Shown: positions 55,715 through 64,000 of the stretch, piece by piece
How the letters are laid out: each line of letters starts with the position of its first letter
Position numbering within the stretch: the stretch's first letter is position 1
Assembly (NCBI GenBank): GCA_036426205.1
Contig: CM071569.1
Span: forward strand, 4,652,876 to 4,716,875
Reading direction: 5' to 3'
Length of the DNA: 64,000 nucleotides
Source: Ascaphus truei
Lineage: Eukaryota > Chordata > Amphibia > Anura > Ascaphidae
Notes under the pieces: generated by a model
Databases searched by the model: none
What the model was told of the DNA's origin: nothing
Seen by the model: the letters and a program-made list of their open reading frames with translations, nothing else
Position numbers and translations under genes: made by a program

Positions 55715-56070
55715 CATTCCATCCATTAATTTTGCAACAAGAACAGCAAAAAAAATATGACCAGTCATTCAAACAATGGTAAAAGAGCCATGTGCAGAAT
55801 GGCTTTGTGCTGTCCTTGGAATTATAATAAGCCACTCAAAACATTTTTATTTACTACCCTTCCACAAAAATGTCAGTGTCCACTGACTAAAGCGAGTGAA
55901 ATGTGGGGGTTGTAGACCAAACAATGTCATCTTACTGTACACTTTCTTACTGAAAGAGTAAGACCCCAATGCTAAATTAATTGACTGCTTTTGTAAGAGC
56001 AATTCTAAATCCCTGGATCAGCAGTGTCCTTATCTCAGGCTTTTTCTAATCCTACCCTGGCGATCTCCTG
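55715..56070. other. No gene seen
   Basis: Unique-looking AT-rich DNA. Confidence 0.4.
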
Positions 56071-56074
56071 CATC

Positions 56075-56310
56075 TAAGAGCTGCACAGAGAGAGCTGTAT
56101 CTCCCGTGCACAGCTCTTACCGGCAATCCATGCACGGAGAGAGCTGCATCTCCTCCACAAGAAAGCATCTCTCCCTGCACAGATAAGCTGCATCTACCTG
56201 CACAGCTCTTACAGGCGATCTCCCTGCACCAGTGGGAACTAACATACATCTCCCTGCACAGCTCTTACAGGCGATCTCCCTGCACAGCTCTTACAGGCGA
56301 TCACAGTCAC
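56075..56310. repeat. Tandem repeat, ~26-bp unit
   Basis: Units of 'CTGCACAGCTCTTACAGGCG' plus ATCTCC, well conserved at the right and diverged at the left. Confidence 0.8.
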
Positions 56311-56504
56311 ATGACGCGACATTTAATTAATGCGGTTTCGGCCTCGGAGACCCCTACTAAAATACTCTTTAGAAAATAAAATAAAACAGCTTCATTACCT
56401 AAGGTAATGAAAGGGGTTAAAAGCCAAGGTAACCTGCTTCTCTTGGGGATAGAAAGGGTGAATGAAGGAGGTAGTTGCCCCGTGTGGTGGTTACAGTAGG
56501 CTAC

Positions 56505-56565
56505 CATACTTGAAAACGGAGTGATACGCCAATGTATACTTCCTGGGTAAAATTGTTATCAATAA
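56505..56565 (+). mobile_element. LINE 3' tail fragment
   Basis: 'ATACTTGAAAACGGAGTGAT' and 'TACTTCCTGGGTAAAATTGT' match the LINE tails at 22.6, 42.7 and 46.2 kb. Confidence 0.6.
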
Positions 56566-56569
56566 TAAC

Positions 56570-57390
56570 TACCAGGACGGTTGCGGAAGGAGTTTAAACC
56601 CTTCACTACCATAGCGTTGTAACCGGTAATGAAGGGTTAACCCCTCCGGTAGGCAATACATAACCACCCGGGGCAACTACCCCTTCACCTACCCCTCTGC
56701 CCCCAATAAAACTGGCACTGGTATTTAACCCCTTATTAACGTAAGCGCTTAGCCGACTAAGGTTAATGATCTGCTGTAAATGTATTTTTATTACATAGGA
56801 TGGAAGCAGGGGGTCTCCGCGGTATCTGGTATTAAAGCGTGTCGGCTCCGAAGACTCCCGGCTTCAATCCGACGCAGTCCCAATAATTTTTTCTTCTAAG
56901 TCCATCTTGCTACCCTGGATGTGGCGAGATGAGAATCTGCGAGCTGCGTGCGAGCTGGCACCGCATGTGAATTACGGCGCTACAAGGTATTTCCAAAAAT
57001 GCGAGTTTGAGTCTTTTTGAGCTCCCGCAACGGTTTTGTCTTGCGAGCCCACCAACGGCGAAAACACTTCCCTCAGCGATTTTGGCCAATTGATCGGAGC
57101 TTTTGAATAGTACATATCCAACTCGCTCCAGAAGTCGCTCGAATCCCCTACAGTTACTTACCGAAGCTAGCCCCATTGTTCAGCTTCATGAGTCCCTGTT
57201 ACAATCAAATATAGACAGAATCTCAGTCACTCTACTCCATCTGAGGACTATGTCCCAATCTCCCTACAGTATAATACGTTAGTACTGGAGAACACATTTA
57301 TTTTCCATGTGGCTTATTATTAATTTAATATAGGATTATATTTTGTTTGGCTGGTTCAATTAAAAAGAAATAAAAATAATAAATAAGTAG
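56570..57390. other. Repeat-like composite, no gene
   Basis: Inverted 'CCTTCACTACC' / 'GGTAATGAAGGGTTAA' words at 56600-56640 and a family A edge at 56798-56860 ('GGAAGCAGGGGGTCTCCGCG', 'CTCCGAAGACTCCCGG'). No domain-bearing ORF. Confidence 0.4.
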
Positions 57391-57394
57391 ATGA

Positions 57395-57700
57395 AAGAGA
57401 GAGATGAGAAGCCAACGAGAGAAAAGCAGAACACAGAGAGAAAGAGAGAGAAGCAGAGAGAGACAAAAGAGAGAGACACAGAAGAGAGAGATACAAAGAG
57501 AGAGAGACATAGAGAGAGAGGAAGAGAGGACGAGAGAAGAGAAGAGAAGATATAGAAAGAGAGAGACGAGAGACAAAGACGAGAGAGAGAGGAGAGAGAC
57601 AGAGACAGAGATCGAGGGAGAGAGAGAGAGAGAGAGACCAGAGATGAGACAGAGAGAGTGAGACAGAGATGAGGAGCGAGAAGAAAAAGAGAACACTCAC
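57395..57700. repeat. (GA)n-rich microsatellite tract
   Basis: GAGA/GACAGA repeats over ~300 bp; Ser/Leu or Arg/Glu-repeat ORFs on both strands are by-products. Confidence 0.9.
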
Positions 57701-57704
57701 TGAA

Positions 57705-58430
57705 AAAAAAAAAACCCTCAGCAGAACGGATAAGTGATATTTGGATTGAGTCAGGGCAAATATAGGCAGATTTCTTTTGATTCTCTACAAAAGCTTTTGG
57801 AAAAGGTATTTTCGGCACATGGCTTTTTAGCTGCTGACATCCGTGGCACGCACTAGTGAAATCCAAAAGGATGCAAGAAAGTAAGCTGGCAACAAGGATT
57901 CTAGTACAGCACAATCAAATGGATATAATAGCAGCAATATAATTGTACAACTCTCATATAAAATTCGATAAACCGGCACAAAACCCGTCCTCATCACAAT
58001 TCCAAGATATCTGACTGACAAATATCTAATGCTGGTGGTGAGACAACCCAACACATCCCTTCGAAACTAGTAGGGTGTGTTTTGAGTGCAAGTGCACAAA
58101 CACTCTTATTTTTACTGCAACCACATACGGAGAGACTAGAACTGGAACTTATAGCCTGCTGATCGAAGGCAGCCGAGCAGATGATCCACACCAAGAAATT
58201 GCGGATGAGGTTGTGACTGAGCTAACCGTGAGGAGGAGCGCCTGTGAACGAGGGCCAGAGTGGAGGGGCCGTGGGGCACGCAAACATCATATCCGTTACG
58301 CGGAGGTTTTGATGAGTCTCCAGGTCTCTGCATAAACACCGGTGGAGTGCGGCATTTTACAGTATATTTTTCCAGTCCTACATAATTGTGAAAACTTTAA
58401 TACACTTGAGTGCGCCTGTTTTGTTTTTTT
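57705..58430. other. Probable transposon-derived DNA, no gene
   Basis: Mixed composition. ORFs 57994-58339 on both strands mirror one another, with no domain. The right end 'TTTAATACACTTGAGTGCGC' then CTG and a T-run looks like an element terminus. Confidence 0.35.
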
Positions 58431-58436
58431 TCCATA

Positions 58437-58502
58437 ATATATATAATTATATTATATATATATATATATATATACACAGTATATATATATACATACATAC
58501 AT
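58437..58502. repeat. (TA)n/(CATA)n microsatellite
   Basis: TA alternation ending in CATACATACATA. Confidence 0.9.
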
Positions 58503-58504
58503 GC

Positions 58505-59870
58505 AAAGAAACAAATGGTATGCTGTTGGCACTATAACTAGCTCACACAAGTCAGGTACAATGGCTCCTATTTAATATGTGTTAAGAACGCCTTCCGTTA
58601 TGCTGGAGAAATTTTTCATTCCTTATTTCAGTGAACATCTTCCCGTACTGTAAACCGTTCTACTACTCATTCAAGAAAAAAACGGTTGGAACTTCCCTCG
58701 GCATGGGAAGACGTTCATCGCGGCATATTAATCAGGGCCAATAATTCTATATGTTGTTAAAAAAGTAACAATAGCCTTCACTGTGCAAGGTTCAATTAAA
58801 TGGTTTCTTTTAGTAATCAGCTAGAAATAAATACGTAAGAAATCAGTGTTCCATTCTCGTATCTTTTCCCAATAGAAGCTTGAACCATGCAGTCTTACAT
58901 ATTTACCTATCAGTGATGGGTTTTGATGAAATAGTTACAGCTAAAAAAAGTCATTGATTTTTTTTGTTCCTGTTCCTTTCGTCTTTCTATTCCTTTACCT
59001 GTCATTTTTGTTGCGATGAATACTATTATATTTTTAAGTTGGGATTTTGTTTGCAAGCGGAAACACTGGAACTTTTCTTGCAGAGTTAACAGCAAGCTAC
59101 CAATCTGTCAAAGCTGCCCAGCTATGCAGATCCCATTCAGTGCTATATAAAGACGTTATTTTCTGTGCGCCCGCTGTGTTTTAATACCATCACTCAATCT
59201 AAATGAAAAAAGCAAATGAGGTGATTTTATTCCGGAGGTCGTGTTTTCTATGCTGCGTTAAGCAGCTGTAACCTCCATCAATTGTATGTGTGTGCCTTTC
59301 TTTATTGATATTTTAGGGCTTTTGACAGTCATTTGTATGTGTCTGATGAAAACGCATAACAGTAGTCTTTCGTGCTCCAGGTGGAACTAAAGCAGGTCGC
59401 TGTGGAATGATCATCTCGGATTTGCAGTGGTTTAAAGACTCTTCCCACTTAACCCCTATCACACCATCAGATGGGCCTGCAATGGGTTTAGGAAGGTATA
59501 TGGCTTGCTATAACATAAAACATCTCTCAAAACTATACCCAGGGGCGATCCACAGAGCTCTGTTAATTAGTCAAATGAGGTGACGTTGCCTATGTACTGT
59601 CGGTTTTCTTGAGTCTAATGGGTATCCACTAATTATATGCCAAACCAACGTGCCGTTAGCCAAAGTAGCATTTGTTTCAATATCTGTAGTAGTGTAGATT
59701 GTTTGTAGCAGCAGACGCGCGTAATAAACTGCACCATGCCTGTTGGTAAAATATAATGTGTGGTCCAAGTAATACAAAGGCATTCTAGCTGCGTTACCTA
59801 AATTAATGCCCATGCGTACGTTCACAATTATATAATACACGATAGATAGGGATATTTCTCACCTGACCCT
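58505..59870. other. No gene supported; enhancer-like texture at 59040-59330
   Basis: Unique-looking. 59040-59330 has balanced composition and no repeats. An acceptor-like 'TTGATATTTTAG' (ends 59313) is followed by an open frame, but the only nearby donor (GTGGAA) is poor. Confidence 0.3.
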
Positions 59871-59889
59871 ACAGGTATCAACATGACTG

Positions 59890-60545
59890 AGGAGGATTCC
59901 ACCTCTGCTGCTGTCACTTCTGAACTTGCTGCTGTGCTGACCTTGCGTGCTGCGACTTGGCTGTTGCTGCTGCTGACCTTGCTGCTGCTGCTGACCTTAC
60001 TGCTGCTGCTGTTGACCTTGCTTCTCCGCTGCCTGCCTTGCTGCTGCAACTGATAACCTTGCTGCTGCTGACATTGGCTGCTGCTGCGTTGCTGACCTTG
60101 TGCTTCTTCTGCCGCTGCTGACCGTTGCTCTGCCACTGCTGACCTTGCTGCTGCCGCTGCTGACCTACTACTTGCTGCGCTGACTTGCTACTGCTGACTT
60201 TCTGCTGCGCTGCTGACCTTGACTCGCTGCGCGCCACTTCTGCCCTTGCACTGACTTTCTGCTGCTGCTGTACCTTGCTAATGCCACTCCTGACCTTTCT
60301 GCTGTTGCTACCACTGCTGACATTGCTGCTGCTGGCGTGCTGCTGCTGTTGCTGACTTGTTTGTGTGTGCCGAACTTGCTTGCCATGCTGACCTTGCTCT
60401 CCCCTGCTGACCTACTGCTGCCGCCGTCTGCTGACCTTACTGCTGCTGCGACCTTGCTGCTGCGCCACTTCTGACTCTCAGCGACCTTTCTGCTGCTGCT
60501 GCTTGACCTTGCTAATGCCACTCTGACCTTCTGCTGTTGCTAGCT
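59890..60545. repeat. CTG-rich minisatellite, left arm
   Basis: Units near 15-24 bp of the type 'GCTGCTGCTGACCTTGCTG', with irregular lengths. Minus-strand Ser/Gln/Ala-repeat ORFs are by-products. Confidence 0.85.
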
Positions 60546-62047
60546 GAAGGCTCAGGAGCATCACACATTTAGCGCAGAAGAATTAGAGCAGGCCTGCACA
60601 CATACGGCCCGCGGGCGCTGTACTTCCTGTGAGGGACCGACGATGCCACCCCCCACCCCCTCCCCTCTGCGACACAGGAGGGAAAGAGCGCCAGCATTTT
60701 TGACATGCTCCCCACCCCCTCCTGACTCGCTCTGCCGATACATTGAAGAGCGTAGCATCGTGATGCCCTCTCTCCCACCCCCCTCAGGCCCTCTCTACTC
60801 CCCCCCTCAAGCCCTCTCTCCCCCCCCCTCCGCCCTCTCTCCCCCCCTCCGCCCTCTCTCCCCCTCACCCCCGCTCCCCCCCCTCAGGCCCTCTCTCCCC
60901 CCTCAGCGCCCTCTCCGCCCCTCACAGTCCCCCCTTCGCCCTCTCTCCAACCTCTCCCCCCCTCCCTCCCCCCCCTCCATCTCCTCCGCCCTCCTCATCC
61001 CTCTCTTCCCCCCTCCTCCCTCCCTCTGCGCTCATCCCCCTCAGCATCTCTCTCCCCCCCCGCCTGTCCTCCCTGCTCTTCCCCTCTCCCCCATCCGCCA
61101 CCCTCCGTCCGCTCTCCCTCTCTTCGACCCCCCCCCCTCAGCCCTGCTCTCCCCTCTTGCCATACGCCCCCCGGCCGCCTCCTCCATCTCTCACCTCCCC
61201 AGCTCCCCCCCCGCCCCGCTCACGAGGTCGCGCTCTCGTGAATCACGTGCTCGCTCTCCTGGCCCCACCCCCCCTCACTGCTACTCTCCACAGTTCCCCC
61301 CCCCGCCACCTCCCTCCTGGCCCGTCTCTCCCACCCCCCGGCCACTTCTGCCGCATCCCCGAGCGCTCGTCCCATCATCCCCCCCCCCCCCCCTCGCCGC
61401 TCCAGGTCCGCCCCCCACCCAGATCCCTCCTTCCCTCCCTCCCCTTGCCGCGGCGGCCCCCTCGGCCTCTCTACCCCCTCCGAGCAGCTCTTCCCCCCCA
61501 TCCTCTTGCCTATTATGGGAAGAGGAGCCAGCAGTTTTGATGCGATCCCCTGCGATGAAGAGGAGCAATAGGACATATCTGAGGCCGGTCTGGCTGCGAT
61601 GGTGGGTGGCGGGGTTCTGACTGCAAGGGTTGGGTGCGGGTCTGACTGCAGGGGTGGGGGCGTGGTCTGACTGCAGAGGTGGGGGCGGGGTCTGACTGCA
61701 GAATGGTGGTCGGGTCTGACTGCAAGGGTGGGGCGCGGTGTCTGACGCAGGTGGGGTGCGGGTCTGGACTGCAGAGGGGTGGGGCGGTTAGTGAAAGCGA
61801 AGGCCTTAGTGGAAGCAGAGTGAGGTGCCTTCTGCCAGGACCAGAGTAGGCTCCCCCCTCCCTCCGTCCAGTGCTTCCACAATAAAAGGTAGGACTTTGC
61901 CACTGACACTAGCTCTTGAGGAACAGCTGCAGGGGGGTATCCTACCTTTTATTGTGGAGCATGGCTGGAGGGAGGGGGAGCCATCTTGGTCCCTGGCAGC
62001 AGGCACCTCACTTCCTGCTCTCACTAACAGGCTCCGCTTTCACTAAC

Positions 62048-62255
62048 CCCGCCCTCACCCTCTGCAGTCAGACCCCGCCCCCACCCTCTGCAGTCAGACC
62101 CCGCCCCCACCCTCTGCAGTCAGACCCCGCCCCCACCTTCTGCAGTCAGACCCCGCCCCCACCCTCTGCAGTCAGACCCCGCCCCCACCCTCTGCAGTCA
62201 GACCCCGCCCCCACCCTCTGCAGTCAGACCCCGCCCCCACCCTCTGCAGCCAGAC
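62048..62255. repeat. ~26-bp tandem repeat near the palindrome centre
   Basis: Seven or eight nearly identical units of 'CAGTCAGACCCCGCCCCCAC' plus CCTCTG. The mirror copies at 61615-61770 are noisier ('GGGTCTGACTGCAGAGGTGG'). Confidence 0.9.
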
Positions 62256-63319
62256 CGGCCTCAGCTCTGTCCCTTCTCTCCTCTCTGCCTGCAGGGGATC
62301 GCATCAAACTGCTGGCTCCTTCCCTAATAGGCAGAGAGGGGATGAGGGGGGAGAGAGGGCTGAGCTCGGGTGAGGGGGGGGGGGGGGGTAGAGGAGGGCC
62401 TGAAGGGGGGGGCGGCCGCGTGCGGGGAGGAGAGGGCAGGAGGGCCGTTCTTGGCCGGGTGGGGGGGGGGCGAGAGACCTGAGAGCAGGGCCCGGAGGGG
62501 GGGGGGGGTGCAGGAGAGGGGAGAGGCTGGGGGGGTGCGTGCAGAAGCTGTGCGGGCTGGTGGTGAGACGCGGGCGGAAGGAGGTGGCGGGGGTGGCGGA
62601 GAGTTACTTGTACCGGGGGTAGGGGAGAGGCGAGACGGTGATTACGAGACGCGGCCTCGTGAGGGGGCGGGGGGGAGAGGGGAGAGGTGAGATGATGGCG
62701 GAGGGGCACGGGGTGGCGCTATGGCAGGGAGGACCCGGGGCGAGGGAGAGCAGGGCTGAGGGGGGGGGGTCGAGGAGGGATGAGGGAGGGTGTGGGGCAG
62801 GGGGAGGGGGAAGAGCAGGGAGGCACGGCGGGGGATGAGAGTTGCGAGGGGGATGAGGAGAGGGAGGAGGAGGGGGGAGAGAGAGGAGAGAGGGTGGAGG
62901 AGGGGGGGGGGGATTGAGGGCGGGAGAGGGAGAGAGGGCCGTGAGGGGAGGAGAGGGGCTGAGGGGGGGAGAGAGGGCTGAGGGGGGGGCGGGGGGAGCG
63001 GAGAGAGGGCGGAGGGGGGGAGAGAGGGCGGAGAGGGGGGGGAGAGAGGGCTGAGGGGGGGGGAGTGGAGAGGAGGGCTGAGGGGGGGGGAGAGAGGGCA
63101 TCACGATGCTAGCGTCCTTCAATTGTATCGGCCAGAGCGAGCTCAGGAGGGGGTGGGGAGCATGTCAAAATGCTGGCGCTTCTTCCCTCCTGTGTCTGCA
63201 GAGGGGGAGGGGGTGGGGGGGGCATCGCGGGCCGCACAGGAAGTCCAGGCGGCCCGCGGGCCGTATGTTGTGCAGGCCTGCTCTAATTCTTCTGCCGTAA
63301 ATGTGATGCTCCTGAGCCT

Positions 63320-63985
63320 TCCAGCAGCAGCAACAGCAGAAAGGTCAGGAGTGGCATTAGCAAGGTCAGCAGCAGCAGCAGAAAGGTCAGCTGCAAGGTC
63401 AGAAGTGGCAGCAGCAGCAAGGTCAGCAGCAGCAGTAAGGTCAGCAGCGGCAGCAGTAAGGTCAGCAGTGGGAGAGCAAGGTCAGCAGTGGCAGAGCAAG
63501 TTCGGCAGCAGCAGCAAAGTCAGCAACAGCAGCAGCAGCAGCAGCAGCAATGTCAGCAGTGGTAGCAACAGCAGAAAGGTCAGGAGTGGCATTAGCAAGG
63601 TCAGCAGCAGCAGAAAGGTCAGCTGCAAGGTCAGAAGTGGCAGCAGCAGCAGCAAGGTCAGCAGCGGCAGCAGAAAGGTCAGCAGTAGCAAGGTCAGCAG
63701 CAGCAGTAAGGTCAGCAGCGGCAGCAGCAAGGTCAGCAGTGGCAGAGCAAGGTCAGCAGCGGCAGAAGCACAAGGTCAGCAACAGCAGCAGCAGCAATGT
63801 CAGCAGCAGCAAGGTTATCAGTGCAGCAGCAAGGTCAGCAGCGGCAGAAGCAAGGTCAACAGCAGCAGCAGTAAGGTCAGCAGCAGCAGCAAGGTCAGCA
63901 GCAGCAACAGCAAGGTCAGCAGCAGACGCAAGGTCAGCAGCAGCAGCAAGTTCAGAAGTGACAGCAGCAGAGGTGGAATCCTCCT
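63320..63985. repeat. CAG-rich minisatellite, right arm
   Basis: The mirror of 59890-60545: 'AAGGTCAGCAGCAGCAGC'-type units of irregular length. Confidence 0.85.
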
Positions 63986-64000
63986 CAGTCATGTTGATAC

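Larger units (their letters stand above)
59875..64000. repeat. Giant imperfect palindrome (~2-kb arms), reaching the window end
   Basis: GTATCAACATGACTGAGGAG at 59875 is the reverse complement of the last 20 bases of the window. From outside in, each arm has a CTG/CAG minisatellite (59890-60540; 63320-63980), a hAT-like terminus CAGGCCTGCACA with 'ACGGCCCGCGGGC' (near 60590; near 63280), a block with 'CATGCTCCCCACCCCCTCCT', a C-rich (left) or G-rich (right) tract, and CAGTCAGACC-type repeats. Arms meet at CCACAATAAAAGGTAGGA (61877) and its inverse (61940-61957), with a ~45-nt loop. Long ORFs (up to 325 codons) are low complexity. Confidence 0.85.

Noticed and set aside
55537..55722. Minus-strand ORF with Gly-Ser-Glu repeats
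   Set aside because: Translation of the tandem repeat at 55573-55712.
57325..57914. 184-codon minus-strand Ser/Leu-rich ORF, membrane-protein-like
   Set aside because: Translation of the GA/TC repeat tract; hydrophobicity is an artefact of TCT/CTC codons.
59314..59378. Internal exon after TTGATATTTTAG
   Set aside because: The only donor nearby is GTGGAA and the peptide has no support.
60643..61620. 325-codon proline/serine-rich ORF
   Set aside because: Lies in a pyrimidine-only tract of the palindrome arm; composition alone keeps the frame open.

Overview
This window looks like vertebrate nuclear DNA, most probably from a large, repeat-rich amphibian (anuran-like) genome. That is inferred from the repeats: palindromic hAT-type MITEs, a PIF/Harbinger-type MITE, CR1/L2-type LINE fragments, MIR-like SINE cores, a Penelope-like GIY-YIG remnant, many fold-back elements and long microsatellites. 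There are no bacterial-style operons, no tRNA or rRNA gene that I can support, and no long ORF with convincing protein-like composition apart from transposon remnants. The species cannot be read from the sequence.

No complete host gene is visible. The window is best read as intronic or intergenic. Two short plus-strand segments have splice signals and exactly one open frame: a 54-nt internal exon candidate at 26976-27029 and a terminal exon candidate at 47836-47922, followed by two AATAAA signals. Both are in phase 0, so they could belong to one gene, but I do not recognise either peptide.

Layout. 0-13 kb: MITEs, a ~95-bp minisatellite (3.5-4 kb), a 25-bp tandem array open in all three frames (6.4-6.7 kb), a 1-kb purine-rich tract, a compact fold-back element (8.1 kb), a LINE tail split by an insertion (10.2-10.8 kb) and a LINE C-terminal fragment (12.3 kb). 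13-21 kb: fold-backs, a GC-rich promoter-like stretch (15.2-15.9 kb), a perfect 45-bp hairpin (17.75 kb), a Harbinger-type MITE with TTA target duplication (18.4-18.9 kb), a Penelope-like remnant (19.1-19.6 kb) and GC-rich low-complexity DNA. 21-47 kb: two related CR1/L2-like LINE copies (21.7 and 42.0 kb), an L2-type copy (33.1-34.1 kb), hAT elements with target duplications, a nested fold-back carrying about eight successive hairpins (30.2-31.3 kb), and a 1-kb fold-back with GC-rich interior (39.8-40.8 kb). 47-60 kb: GATA/TATC microsatellites, a 1.46-kb hAT element inserted into a TATC array with a perfect 8-bp duplication (52.9-54.4 kb), and tandem repeats. 59.9-64 kb: a giant imperfect palindrome reaching the window edge.

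The most notable items are the hairpin array, the giant palindrome (whose arms differ largely by single-base indels, so an assembly or read artefact must be excluded), the perfect hairpin and the two exon candidates. I see no evidence of a defence system, biosynthetic cluster or virus.
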